DNA of 64,000 nt from Aquatica leii (GCA_035610365.1 CM069433.1:53248487-53312486); one strand, 5' to 3'. Positions 11,819 to 23,170 are shown, counted from the stretch's first letter. The notes: generated from the sequence alone by a model not told the origin. Numbers and translations are program-made.

Positions 11819-13813
11819 TGGATTACGTTAGTAAAGTTCAAATGTGTGGTAAACGACTAGTTGATAAAGATGAATCAATAAGAAAAGTATTCATTCACGT
11901 GTTAAATAATAGCTTCATCATTTAATTATTGTAACTCAATTAGATAACTATTTTTTACTTTTAACAAAATTGAAACAATTAAAATACAATTTTATTGAAC
12001 ATATAATCTATAAGATATTAACAATACAAAAAAAAACATAATTAGTATTTGATTAGCGCCAAAGATCTTTATTATAAAAGCATTAATCTGTATTTTGTTG
12101 TCAGGAATAATATGTTTGATTCTTTTATTATAATACTTAAATAAATTTTGTTATTATATGGGTGTGATAAGCAAACTGGGATAATCCAAAATGTTTACAT
12201 TTAATAAATAAATACGTTGCCTTCTCAGAATAATATGAATCATTTTAATGGAAGAACAAATGGTTTAATCATTAAGGGTAAACTACATATAAACATAAAA
12301 TTAATTAATATATGTTAAATTTTAGAAATCTAAACCAAAATACTCAGTTTATGTAAGCTATAATTTCTACGTTTCTCCTATTCTTCTAAACAGTAAATCT
12401 TTATTATTATTTACTTAATTTTGCATTCAAGTAAAATCCTTATTTCTATAAATTTAAATTAAAAAAAAACTAATGATTCTAAAACAAACGTGTTATTTTA
12501 AAAAAGTAGTACTTGTAACATTGTTTAGAATGTACCTATGGTTTATAATGTTTTTTAACTATAACAATACATAATTCAAACATTAAATTAAGCAAGAATA
12601 GAATAACGTATTCCAGCAATGCTAAACTAGAGAAAATATAAAGTACATTTACTTACCAGTAAATATTTAGAATAAGATTTTGAAACAATCAATTCATTGC
12701 TCCATGGATTATAAAAAACGAATATTAAAAAACTCTAATTCCTGTCGTTACTGAAAAATGAACAAAAATTAACTAAAACTACCACTGCGTTACATCGCCT
12801 TTTTAACTTTGCTATGTTTGAACTTAGTATTAATTAATGGTTGACAATCATTTAATGTAAAATTATTCCACATCTTTTGAAGACGGGCATGCAACTTAAG
12901 AACAGTTCTTATGTGCTCTGATAGGAGCTTTCTGTCCATAATGTGCCACAAAGTTTTGATCAGCAAAAATTAGGACTGTTAAATGTCTATTTTGACAAAC
13001 AAATACTGTTTTGTAATATCCAATCTCTAACTCATTTAGCTGTATAACCAGCGACACCATCTTGTTATAAAGTGCATTTAATATCGTTTGAACGCACTTC
13101 TACAGTTGGTGGTTTCAAATTATTTTAAAAAACGTTTATGTATTTATTAGCGTTCAAAATTCTACAACCGTAACGTGCAGGTCCTTTTAGCTGACATAGT
13201 TTCCGAAATCATAACGAAGGCTGGAAAGTAAACTTTTTTTTAAGACAGTCAACCTTTTTTTGTTTTTATGACTCAGTTTTAACTATCAGCAACAGAAATT
13301 TTGAACTGAGATTTGACACTTCACATCATCGAGTTCCATTAATCGTGAAATTAAGTTCTGTACTGCTTCGTTTACAAAAGTCTATTTTTCTTTTGCCTTT
13401 TTCTTAGTAAAGGTTTTTTTGCCTATGAATCTTAAAGTTCTTTCTCAAAACTCGTAAATTTGTATTAGTTCGGTTGACTCCCAGTACTCTGTTTTTGAGT
13501 GTCCAATCCACTAGTATTATAGAGTTTATTAATATTTTACACTGTATATTGTGACAAATTAACAGTGTTTCCAATTTGAACAGCAAATTGTCTGTTTAAA
13601 TGCATGCTTTACCACGGGACATTTTTAATTGCCACAAAAACAAATGTAGAATAATTATGTTCTACAATATCACTGTCGGTTTGTTTACAATTAGTGGAAC
13701 GTCAAATATTAATGTTTGTTCATGTTCCGTTGGTTATCGGCCTGCTTGAAATGGGAAAAGAACAACCAACATTAATTTGTTTTTAATTCAGTATTTGTTC
13801 AGATCTCTGGGTG

Positions 13814-14252
13814 ATGGGTTTGAATGGAAATAACTACAAAGATGTGAACTCCTTAAATTTATTAATTATAACTTAATATACTATTTACATTAAAGAACAA
13901 TATTTGAATTAAACATAATAGAAATAAAACAGGATTTAAAATAAAGTATTTGGACGCCAACCACCTATTGGTGATGAATAAAAAGCGTAAAATCTTACAT
14001 CTAATTATTAATTATTGATATTAAATGCAAATGTCGGTGATCGTTTGATTTGTTATGAGTGAAAAGTTTTAATAACACAATTTAATTATTTGAAGATAAA
14101 ATGCAGTATCTTAATTTTAGTTGACTCACCATGTTCAATATAACGTTATCGGATATCTTCTATTTTTAGCACATACTTTGTTCTTGTGATAAAATTCTTC
14201 TAAAGGAATGTAGATTTCAAAACACACCAGCCAGCATGAATTATCCATGTAT
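13814..14252 (-). mobile_element. Family X repeat copy 2, left part
   Basis: Similar to 954-1390 of copy 1, including the TGGACGCCAACCAC block near 13950. It stops at the GTAT target duplication (14249-14252) of Gypsy-1. The remainder of the repeat resumes at 23171, so Gypsy-1 inserted into an existing family X copy. Confidence 0.75.
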
Positions 14253-16068
14253 TGTTACATGCCAAAATTAACACAAAGTCACTGCCTGCAATGTAGTAAC
14301 ATAAACGGGGTGTGCCACTAGCTCAATGGAGAAGGGGTGGGTTTTATTTAAAATTCCGTGAAAAATTGGAAACGCGATCGTCGTAAAATTGAACTAGAAC
14401 GGTAAAATAGTCAAATAATCGGTAAGGGCGCCAATCAAGGATTTCTAATGGTAGCTTTCAAACCCCTGATTATCCGAAAGCTCCTCTGGTTGGTTACAAC
14501 CCCAGAACTTACCTTGGGTTGTAACAATTCTGAAAAACACTTAAAAACAAAAATTTACGTATGCGGCGGCTAAATGAATAAAAGCTCTTTACATTTAACA
14601 GTTTAACATTTATTGATTGAACATTTAAAACAAAAACAAAATAAAATAACAAGTACTAATTGATATCAAATAAATTTGAATAAAAGAAATGAAATAATCT
14701 TAAGCAAACAAGAATGAACAATTTACACACAAAACATTAATTAAAGTTTATAAAAAGAAATGCTACTACAATAGCGTTAACTCGACGCTTTCAAATAACG
14801 CAATTAGATTTTTCAAGATCTTGACCGCATATTTATAACAAACAATTCAAATAACAAAAAAAAACAATACAAGTTATTAAATATAGGTCCGAACTTTAAT
14901 TCGAACTAAACAAAATGTAGTTTATAAGTCGTTACATTATCATACAATCGGAATACGATTTACTTCTTAAACGCACCAAAACAAAGTCAATTTATTGCAA
15001 TTTCACGCAAACACTATACGTGTTCATTGAAATAATTAAATTTAACGTTAGTCGTAACTTCAATTGACTCAAATTGAAAGCTTTTACTGCATTTATAAAC
15101 GCGGGTCACTACACGATAAAACAACAAAATCGATAAATACCTTATTTCTTAATTGGAAACACCAGTTGAACTTTGGGACCCAGTGGTTTTAAAAGCTACC
15201 ACCTCGGATGGAAGTCGGCTGCTCTCCAAACAATAGAACAACGACGGAAGATTTATCTCACAATCTAATTTTATAACCGCCACAGGCGAATTTAGGATTT
15301 AATCATATACCACCTCAACATTAAACCCCACAAACGTAACAGTTTATGTTTTAGAAATCATGAATTTTACACAAGCCGTACTATACGAAATTTGAAGAAA
15401 ATTAACATTTTTCTCCACCACACTTAATTTTCACGATTTCTGCTTAACTTCCGCGGTTCTACATAACGTCAGAGGGTAAATTACCCTATATCTCCACTAC
15501 ATCTCACGGTTACCGGTATTTGTCATTGCGACCTACGATCGAATGAATCTTTAAAAATCAAACTTTTCAAAAACTTTGTATCCCCTTCTTAATTACTTAA
15601 ATGTGCGCAGTAAATTCGTGGTAAAAGAAAGAACATTGAACAAACGAGAAAAACAAAGATGAAAATTATAATTAGTCGCGTGCGTTTTAGCACGTAGACC
15701 TATTCCCACCAGAACGCTGAGACTTGCATTTTTTTTTGCAGGTGGCTTAAGATAGCGCTTAATCAAATAAGATTCAGCCTAAACAAGAAAAATGTATCAA
15801 CTTACATTCCACAAAGGAAGTCGTAAATTATATTGAATTGTTATTCTACGAAGATAACTAAGTAGAATCCTAATTCAAAAACAAAACTACGGATCTGTAT
15901 GCATTTAAAAGAAAATTTCAATACTGATTGAAAACAACTTGAAATACCATTAAACTCAAACCACACAAACAACGAGCAAACGTTCTTGATGCTAATACTA
16001 AATTAATCAATCGAAACACAAAAAAAACTTACGGTGTCTTTCACAACGAAATTCAAACGCAGGTAACA
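14253..16068 (-). repeat. Gypsy-1 3' LTR
   Basis: 1816 bp, the same length as the 21355-23170 LTR. On the element's own strand it begins TGTTACCTGC and ends GGCATGTAACA. It borders the purine tract at 16069-16085, which marks it as the 3' LTR. Confidence 0.95.
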
Positions 16069-16085
16069 CCTCCCCTACTAAAAGA
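16069..16085 (-). promoter_or_regulatory. Gypsy-1 polypurine tract
   Basis: Directly next to the 3' LTR, the element strand reads TAGTAGGGGAGG, a purine run that would prime plus-strand DNA synthesis. Gypsy-2 has the equivalent run at 30102-30116. Confidence 0.7.
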
Positions 16086-16199
16086 GGGATTTCTTAAATC
16101 GCTCTATAAGCAATAAAAAAAAACGAAAACCCATAACCCAAAAAAAAACTAAAAACGATAATGTAACAACAAACGTAAAAAAAAAACGAAACTAAGCCT

Positions 16200-16560
16200 A
16201 TGGTTCTCGCGATCTCGCAATCATCGAGAACCTCTAACGAAACTAACGGAAACGAAAACCTAAACGATAAGAAGGGTAGCATATGTTTGGGTTCGACACA
16301 GATCACTCGATGCTGCACAATAGAAGAGGGCGCGCTGCGCTTCACGAGATCCGCGCATTGCGTTTTTCCCACAACTAATGCCCTCACCGAGCGATGGCAC
16401 CTAGCCGCAAACACTACAGAAATAAAAGATAAGGACAGACAAGATAGCAGAAGAAAGAAAAATGGAAATAAAAGAACCGTTGTTTAGTCGCCTCTTACGA
16501 CAAGTGGTGTCCCCACTGTAGAGAAATATTCTTAGTCCGTCTCTACACGGAACCCAAAAA
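16200..16560 (-). other. Gypsy-1 conserved 3' untranslated module
   Basis: This GC-richer block between the pol stop and the LTR is nearly identical to 31121-31480 in Gypsy-2. Open frames of about 95 and 106 codons cross it on both strands; the two-strand openness and lack of domains argue against a protein. It contains GTCGTAAGAGGCGACTAA on the element strand (16501-16484), a motif I recall from many arthropod repeats (recollection, not checked). Its role is unknown; it may be a captured repeat or an RNA structure. Confidence 0.55.
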
Positions 16561-16633
16561 CGAAACTAACTAACCTAAATAAACGAACAAGAAACTAAAA
16601 CAAAAAAACAAAATCAAACGGTAAAACCTAAAA

Positions 16634-19600
16634 CTATTTATTCCCAGTCGGGTTTAACTTTAAGTCCTTGGCGTTCCATATGCCTTTAGATGCTCCCGTG
16701 TCATCAGACAACTCATAGGTCTGATACGAAACTTTCCGTTTCACGTAGAACGGACCGATAAACTTAGGTGCCAGTTTGGCCGAGAAATATCGAGATGCAT
16801 CAGAAAGGACATCATTCTTCCGCCACACTGTGTCTCCCACCTCAAAAGGTGCTGGACGACGACGTAAATCGTAATAATGTTTAGCGCGGACATAAGCGGC
16901 ATTCAAGCGATTCTTAATGTCGACGTAAACTTCTCTAAACGCTGGGCCTCTTTCGGCCAAAAAGGTACGATCAGCAAAAGATAGATCGTCGATAGTGTCG
17001 GAATCGGTAGTTTTTCCATGACGTGATCCGTCGAGACAGATTTCACGTCCAAAATTAGCGAAAAACGGCGTTAAGCCGGTGACTTCATGTACAGCGGTAC
17101 GAATAGCACATGCTACTTTAGCAAGATACTTATCCCAGTGTCGATGGTTGTCTTCGATATACGACGATAGCATAGTCTTCATGACTCTGTTGACTCTTTC
17201 TGTTGGATTCGCTTGTGGATGATAATTAGCGTTAAAAATAATTTTGGACTTATATGACGAAACCATTTTCGTAAATTCTGAACTACGAAACTGTGTGCCG
17301 TTATCACACAAAAGATATTGAGGAACTCCAAACATTAAAAATACATCTTCTTCAAGACGTTTAGTAACTGCTGCGGCAGTAGCGGAACGTAACGGGAAAA
17401 ATAAAACAAATTTCGAAAAATAATCTGCAACCACAAGAATGTACGAATAACCACTCTTAGATCGCGGTAGCGGTCCAACAAGATCGGTAGAAATCAACTG
17501 CCAAGGTTTGTCCACAACAGGATGACGGGTCATAAGGCCAGCAGGACGTTTCTGTTCTGGCTTATGCGTGATACAAACTTTACAACCATTGATGTAACGA
17601 ATGACGTCAGCCTTCATTTTAGGCCAGTAATAAAGCGGAACTATTCGTTCGAGAGTCTTAAAAATACCAAGGTGTCCAGCGGTAGGCTCATCGTGAAACT
17701 TAGACAATATTTCGAGTCGTTTAGACTTAGGCACAACTTCTCTCCAATTGTCATTCTCAGAACGAAGATCGGGATAGTCTACGGTAACATGCTTAAATAG
17801 CTTTCCGTTACTAATTTTCCACTGTGGAAAAGCGTTAGGTTTTGAACGGACACGTTCCATAAGTTTCGTTAACCATTTGTCCGAAGACTTAGGTTCGGTA
17901 ATGTCACAATCGGTAGTAATGTTGTCGATAGCTGGTACTGAACGAGATAATGCGTCAGGTACGACATGATTCTTTCCTTTACGATGAATGAACGTAAAAT
18001 CAAATTGCTGAAGTCTAACAGCCCATCGTGCTAGACGACCGGTAGGTTCCTTTAAATTATGTAACCAGACTAATGATGCGTGATCGGTAACTACAGTGAA
18101 AGTTGTTCCTTCAAGATAAGGGCGTAATTTTTCAATAGACCAAAGGACAGCCAAACATTCCTTTTCGGTAGTGGAATACTTGCGTTCACACTTTGTGAGC
18201 GACCTACTATTGTAACAAATAACACGTTCTTCACCGTCGATAAACTGTGTAAGAACTGAACCGAGACCAAAATCAGAAGCGTCAGTTTGAACTGTAAACG
18301 GAACATTGAAATCAGGGCAAGACAAAATAGGTGCGGAAATTAAACAATTCTTAATAATTTGAAAGGCTTCATCACAATCACTAGTCCAATTAAAGCTGGA
18401 ATTATTCTTTAACAGAGACGTCAATGGAGCGATAATTGTCGAAAAATTTGGTACAAATCGGCGATACCACGAGGCCATGCCTATAATTCTTCTAACTTCA
18501 GCGACACCAGTGGGAACTGGAATACGCAAAATTGCATCGACCTTTTCCGGGTCAACCGACAAACCAGTAGAGTTTACGATAAAACCAAGATACTTAAGTT
18601 CAGGTTTACAAAAATGACATTTGTCTTTACTTAACATCAAATTAGCCTCTCTAAGGCGACGAAGAACTTCAGTTAACACTTCCATGTGTTTCTCGAAGGA
18701 AGGAGCGCAAATAATGACGTCATCTAAATAAAAAACGTAAGGTTCTAATTCGGGACCTAAAACTCGATCAATCAACCTCTGCCAAGAAGCTGGTGCGTTA
18801 GCTAAACCAAACGGTAAACGCGTGAATTGGAATAACCCACGGTTCGGAACTGTAAAAGCGGTATACTGCTTAGACTCTTCGCTTAAAGGAATCTGCCAAT
18901 AAGCGGACTTAATGTCGAGAGATGAAATAAACTTTGCGTCACGAAGACGATCCAAAATAGACGAAACGTAAGGTAAAGGATAAGCGTCCTTTTCGGTAAC
19001 CTTGTAGACTTTTCTAAAGTCCACGCAAAAACGATAAGAGTTGTCCTTCTTCTTCACCAATAAGATCGGGCTCGACCAAGCGCTGTTTGATTTTTCTACA
19101 ACGCCTAACTTCAACATTTTCTCTAACTCCAGATCGATTTGTTTCTGGATAAACGGCGAAACTCGGTAATATCGTTGCTTAATTGGTTCGGAAGTAGTCT
19201 TGATCTGATGTTCGATCAAGTTGGTGCATCTAAAACTTTCATTCGAAGAAGAAAAGTGATTACTAACTAAATTATCTAACTGATTAAGCTGTTCTGAAGA
19301 AAGATCGAGACGAGACTTAATAACTGAATCTTTATCTTCCAATTGTGAAATGGTGTCCATATTTTCGAAACGCCACTCACCTTTTCTAAGATCAGGAACG
19401 ATACCTGCTTGTTTCCAAAAATCAACGCCTAAAATTAAATTATGCGGAACGTCAGGAACAACTAAAACTTCTAAAACAATAATTTTTCCTTTAAGTTCGA
19501 TTGGGACGAGAAGTGAACCTAAACTTTGTACTGATTTACCATTAGCGACAATACAATTAACTTTAACTGACTTATTTAACTTTAACCCTAACTGACTAAA

Positions 19601-19867
19601 AATTTCCCAACCCTTAGAACCAACAATAGTGCGAGAAGCGCCACTATCTAATAAACTTAAAATTTCGTGACCAAAAACTTTAACGTAGACAAAAGGTCTT
19701 TCGTCAGACTCAGCAGACTCTAAAACATAATCTAACACAACTTTATTTTTATCAAAACTCTTTTTCTTCGAAGAATGTAAACTATTAAAATAGACAGCCG
19801 ATTTAACTTTGACCTCTGACGTCACTAAACGGCTTCTTAGTACGTCCTTTACTCGTTTCCCGAACAC
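16634..19867 (-). CDS. pol: Gypsy-1 pol polyprotein (protease, RT, RNase H, integrase)
   Basis: 1077 residues uninterrupted, in the -1 frame relative to gag and overlapping its end by 19 bases. Its first codon is GTG, so expression most likely comes from frameshifting at GGGAAAC (19861-19855). Aspartic protease motif LLDSGASRTIVG at about residues 71-83; RT with LPFGLANAP and YLDD; RNase H start TDASDFGLGS; integrase zinc finger H-H-C-C ending CKVCITH; catalytic core Asp in STDLVGP, Asp in LCDNGTQF and Glu in NPTERVNR; and a GPF-type C-terminal segment. Compared with Gypsy-2, one Val is missing just before YLDD (3-bp deletion near 18728) and an Asn is Tyr in the KVNKVT stretch. Both lie in conserved RT positions, so this copy's RT may be impaired. 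Confidence 0.95.
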   Translation of the reverse strand: MFGKRVKDVLRSRLVTSEVKVKSAVYFNSLHSSKKKSFDKNKVVLDYVLESAESDERPFVYVKVFGHEILSLLDSGASRTIVGSKGWEIFSQLGLKLNKSVKVNCIVANGKSVQSLGSLLVPIELKGKIIVLEVLVVPDVPHNLILGVDFWKQAGIVPDLRKGEWRFENMDTISQLEDKDSVIKSRLDLSSEQLNQLDNLVSNHFSSSNESFRCTNLIEHQIKTTSEPIKQRYYRVSPFIQKQIDLELEKMLKLGVVEKSNSAWSSPILLVKKKDNSYRFCVDFRKVYKVTEKDAYPLPYVSSILDRLRDAKFISSLDIKSAYWQIPLSEESKQYTAFTVPNRGLFQFTRLPFGLANAPASWQRLIDRVLGPELEPYVFYLDDVIICAPSFEKHMEVLTEVLRRLREANLMLSKDKCHFCKPELKYLGFIVNSTGLSVDPEKVDAILRIPVPTGVAEVRRIIGMASWYRRFVPNFSTIIAPLTSLLKNNSSFNWTSDCDEAFQIIKNCLISAPILSCPDFNVPFTVQTDASDFGLGSVLTQFIDGEERVICYNSRSLTKCERKYSTTEKECLAVLWSIEKLRPYLEGTTFTVVTDHASLVWLHNLKEPTGRLARWAVRLQQFDFTFIHRKGKNHVVPDALSRSVPAIDNITTDCDITEPKSSDKWLTKLMERVRSKPNAFPQWKISNGKLFKHVTVDYPDLRSENDNWREVVPKSKRLEILSKFHDEPTAGHLGIFKTLERIVPLYYWPKMKADVIRYINGCKVCITHKPEQKRPAGLMTRHPVVDKPWQLISTDLVGPLPRSKSGYSYILVVADYFSKFVLFFPLRSATAAAVTKRLEEDVFLMFGVPQYLLCDNGTQFRSSEFTKMVSSYKSKIIFNANYHPQANPTERVNRVMKTMLSSYIEDNHRHWDKYLAKVACAIRTAVHEVTGLTPFFANFGREICLDGSRHGKTTDSDTIDDLSFADRTFLAERGPAFREVYVDIKNRLNAAYVRAKHYYDLRRRPAPFEVGDTVWRKNDVLSDASRYFSAKLAPKFIGPFYVKRKVSYQTYELSDDTGASKGIWNAKDLKLNPTGNK

Positions 19868-21252
19868 TTAGAACAAGTGCGGACCGTAACGTTAGATTTT
19901 CCACAACGATAACAAAATAAACCTTTCTTAGGTTCTTTGCAAGAAGCAGCTCGATGGTTAGGCTTCCTACAATTCCAACATAATTGCGGACTACTTCGAT
20001 TAGAAGAAGCAGGCGCATTAACGATAGCTAACCTTCGTGAAGAAGGTGCGATATTAGAAGACGGTAATCGTGAATTTTGTCTAACAGGTGGTGTAGATTT
20101 TTCACCACTACTAACGTTATTCGAAGAACGAGAAACTGCAATGTCCTTAACTTGAGATGTTACATAAGCGAGATCAGGCTCCATGTCCTGCTTTCTACGA
20201 GATGGAGGCGTGTAAGCTTCAATAGCTTGCATGCGGTCCTCGATAATACGACCAAATTTAATTAATTCCTCAATTGAAGTAACCGACGACAAACCAAGCT
20301 GAGTTTGATAAACGGGAGAAATATTTCTTAATAAAATCTTTAACTGTTTTTCTTCAGAAAAAGGTTCATCGAGACGTGAAAACATGTTGCGAATAATTGC
20401 AACGTAAATACCCATAGGTTCATCATTAGCTTGAGTGCGACGCTTAATTTCTTCAATAAGTCGTTCGTCATAATCGGTAGGCTGAAATTGTTCACGCAAA
20501 AACTTAACTAAATCTTCCCAAGAATTAACTGAATTACGAATGGACCTAACAAAAATCAATGCATGACCTGTAAAAAGATCAGTACACTCCAAAAATAACT
20601 GATGGCTTGAAACGTTACGCGATAATTGAAGTTCGGCAACTCGTTCTAAAAATGCATTCAATGAAATTGACTTTGCATCACCAGAAAACTTTAAATTCCA
20701 TTTTGAAACTGAAACACTCTTAACATGACTAACAAAATTTTGACTAACAGCAGAAGACGTCGGTAAAGCGTTATCAACTACAGAAGGTTGAACGACAGGT
20801 TCGATGACTTCATCGGCGGAAGTAGACGGATTTGAAACAACAATTTGCTTATCCAAAAGTTCGTACTGCGAAATTAAAACAACTAAGTCTTTTAAAAACT
20901 CATCTTTAACTTGTGAATCGTCACCTTGAATAGGAATTGAATTGCCAATACGGTTTAACAAATATTTAATTTTGGTTTCAATTGTAGAAGAAATTTTTGT
21001 AGTCGGAGTAATTTTCAATGAATCTATTAATTTTCTAAGCTCATCGATACCTTCACGAATCGCTAATTTATCTGCATTAAAATCGAAAGGATACGCAGGA
21101 CGAGATATTTTTCCGGTGGCTTCTTCAATAAGAAAATTCTTGAGTAAACCTCGTAACACGACAACACCTAAAGATGCATCACCGCCTCTAATCAAAATTT
21201 CATAACGTAATTCGTTATGCGATAAACGATCAACAATCAATTTGTAACCCAT
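19849..21252 (-). CDS. gag: Gypsy-1 gag
   Basis: 467 residues from an ATG at 21252. The central part (about 190-340) fits the retrotransposon gag capsid: KFSGDAKSISLNAFLERVAEL, then LREQFQPTDYDERL and MGIYVAIIRNMFSRL. The C-terminus carries one canonical CCHC knuckle, CWNCRKPNHRAASC, and a second with Val in place of His, CYRCGKSNVTVRTC. The frame ends at TAA (19849-19851) immediately after the slippery heptamer, so normal termination gives gag and a -1 shift gives gag-pol. Gypsy-2 has the same knuckles, so the odd second finger is ancestral rather than a new mutation. Confidence 0.95.
   Translation of the reverse strand: MGYKLIVDRLSHNELRYEILIRGGDASLGVVVLRGLLKNFLIEEATGKISRPAYPFDFNADKLAIREGIDELRKLIDSLKITPTTKISSTIETKIKYLLNRIGNSIPIQGDDSQVKDEFLKDLVVLISQYELLDKQIVVSNPSTSADEVIEPVVQPSVVDNALPTSSAVSQNFVSHVKSVSVSKWNLKFSGDAKSISLNAFLERVAELQLSRNVSSHQLFLECTDLFTGHALIFVRSIRNSVNSWEDLVKFLREQFQPTDYDERLIEEIKRRTQANDEPMGIYVAIIRNMFSRLDEPFSEEKQLKILLRNISPVYQTQLGLSSVTSIEELIKFGRIIEDRMQAIEAYTPPSRRKQDMEPDLAYVTSQVKDIAVSRSSNNVSSGEKSTPPVRQNSRLPSSNIAPSSRRLAIVNAPASSNRSSPQLCWNCRKPNHRAASCKEPKKGLFCYRCGKSNVTVRTCSKCSGNE
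19855..19861 (-). promoter_or_regulatory. -1 ribosomal frameshift site GGGAAAC (Gypsy-1)
   Basis: On the element strand the gag frame reads TCG GGA AAC GAG TAA, giving the canonical X XXY YYZ heptamer G GGA AAC two codons before the gag stop. Shifting -1 here enters the pol frame, which has no ATG nearby. GGGAAAC is an established retroviral slippery heptamer (for example at a simian type D retrovirus gag-pro junction). A downstream stimulatory fold was not assessed. Confidence 0.85.
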
Positions 21253-21327
21253 TTTAAAATGTAATTACAAAACGGTAAAGTCTTCCAAAATCACGAAACT
21301 TAACAGGCAAACTAAAATTCGAAAAAG

Positions 21328-21345
21328 GCCCCACGTTGGGCGCCA
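21328..21345 (-). promoter_or_regulatory. Gypsy-1 primer-binding site, tRNA-Lys type
   Basis: Element strand TGGCGCCCAACGTGGGGC, 9 bases after the 5' LTR end. It matches the known PBS complementary to the 3' end of tRNA-Lys1,2 used by several retroviruses. Gypsy-2 differs strongly at this place. Confidence 0.85.
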
Positions 21346-21354
21346 AATTATTTA

Positions 21355-23170
21355 TGTTACATGCCAAAATTAACACAAAGTCACTGCCTGCAATGTAGTA
21401 CCATAAACGGGGTGTGCCACTAGCTCAATGGAGAAGGGGTGGGTTTTATTTAAAATTCCGTGAAAAATTGGAAACGCGATCGTCGTAAAATTGAACTAGA
21501 ACGGTAAAATAGTCAAATAATCGGTAAAGGCGCCAATCAAGGATTTCTAATGGTAGCTTTCAAACCCCTGATTATCCGAAAGCTCCTCTGGTTGGTTACA
21601 ACCCCAGAACTTACCTTGGGTTGTAACAATTCTGAAAAACACTTAAAAACAAAAATTTACGTATGCGGCGGCTAAATGAATAAAAGCTCTTTACATTTAA
21701 CAGTTTAACATTTATTGATTGAACATTTAAAACAAAAACAAAATAAAATAACAAGTACTAATTGATATCAAATAAATTTGAATAAAAGAAATGAAATAAT
21801 CTTAAGCAAACAAGAATGAACAATTTACACACAAAACATTAATTAAAGTTTATAAAAAGAAATGCTACTACAATAACGTTAACTCGACGCTTTCAAATAA
21901 CGCAATTAGATTTGTCAAGATCTTGACCGCATATTTATAACAAACAATTCAAATAACAAAAAAAAAACAATACAAGTTATTAAATATAGGTCCGAACTTT
22001 AATTCGAACTAAACAAAATGTAGTTTATAAGTCGTTACATTATCATACAATCGGAATACGATTTACTTCTTAAACGCACCAAAACAAAGTCAATTTATTG
22101 CAATTTCACGCAAACACTGTACGTGTTCATTGAAATAATTAAATTTAACGTTAGTCGTAACTTCAATTGACTCAAATTGAAAGCTTTTACTGCATTTATA
22201 AACGCGGGTCACTACACGATAAAACAACAAAATCGATAAATACCTTATTTCTTAATTGGAAACACCAGTTGAACTTTGGGACCCAGTGGTTTTAAAAGCT
22301 ACCACCTCGGATGGAAGTCGGCTGCTCTCCAAACAATAGAACAACGACGGAAGATTTATCTCACAATCTAATTTTATAACCGCCACAGGCGAATTTAGGA
22401 TTTAATCATATACCACCTCAACATTAAACCCCACAAACGTAACAGTTTATGTTTTAGAAATCATGAATTTTACACAAGCCGTACTATACGAAATTTGAAG
22501 AAAATTAACATTTTTCTCCACCACACTTAATTTTCACGATTTCTGCTTAACTTCCGCGGTTCTACATAACGTCAGAGGGTAAATTACCCTATATCTCCAC
22601 TACATCTCACGGTTACCGGTATTTGTCATTGCGACCTACGATCGAATGAATCTTTAAAAATCAAACTTTTCAAAAACTTTGTATCCCCTTCTTAATTACT
22701 TAAATGTGCGCAGTAAATTCGTGGTAAAAGAAAGAACATTGAACAAACGAGAAAAACAAAGATGAAAATTATAATTAGTCGCGTGCGTTTTAGCACGTAG
22801 ACCTATTCCCACCAGAACGCTGAGACTTGCATTTTTTTTGCAGGTGGCTTAAGATAGCGCTTAATCAAATAAGATTCAGCCTAAACAAGAAAAATGTATC
22901 AACTTACATTCCACAAAGCAAGTCGTAAATTATATTGAATTGTTATTCTACGAAGATAACTAAGTAGAATCCTAATTCAAAAACAAAACTACGGATCTGT
23001 ATGCATTTAAAAGAAAATTTCAATACTGATTGAAAACAACTTGAAATACCATTAAACTCAAACCACACAAACAACGAGCAAACGTTCTTGATGCTAATAC
23101 TAAATTAATCAATCGAAACACAAAAAAAACTTACGGTGTCTTTCACAACGAAATTCAAACGCAGATAACA
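21355..23170 (-). repeat. Gypsy-1 5' LTR
   Basis: 1816 bp. It begins TGTTATCTGC and ends CATGTAACA on the element strand, followed by the PBS. It should carry the promoter; specific promoter elements were not resolved by eye. Confidence 0.95.

Larger units (their letters stand above)
10521..13813. other. AT-rich intergenic stretch without recognisable genes
   Basis: No exon-like stretch, RNA gene or transposon protein was recognised. It holds a foldback repeat at 11612-11818, an imperfect hairpin at about 11503-11578, and an unassigned 67-codon minus-strand open frame at 12896-13099 that lacks a start codon. Confidence 0.5.
14253..23170 (-). mobile_element. Gypsy-1: complete Ty3/gypsy LTR retrotransposon
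   Basis: The element is 8918 bp, on the minus strand, with 1816-bp LTRs at 14253-16068 and 21355-23170 that differ at only about nine places by eye. The ends are TG...CA and the flanking 4-bp duplication is GTAT (14249-14252 and 23171-23174). The internal order is PBS (21328-21345), gag (21252-19849), pol (19867-16634), a 3' untranslated module and a purine tract next to the left LTR. The domain order protease-RT-RNase H-integrase places it in Ty3/gypsy (Metaviridae), with no env seen. It sits inside the family X repeat. Near-identical LTRs indicate a recent insertion, although pol carries possible lesions. Confidence 0.95.

Noticed and set aside
16094..16487. 95- and 106-codon open frames in the gypsy 3' region (and 31090-31405)
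   Set aside because: They are open on both strands, have no domain, and similarity follows DNA rather than one frame. Treated as an untranslated module.
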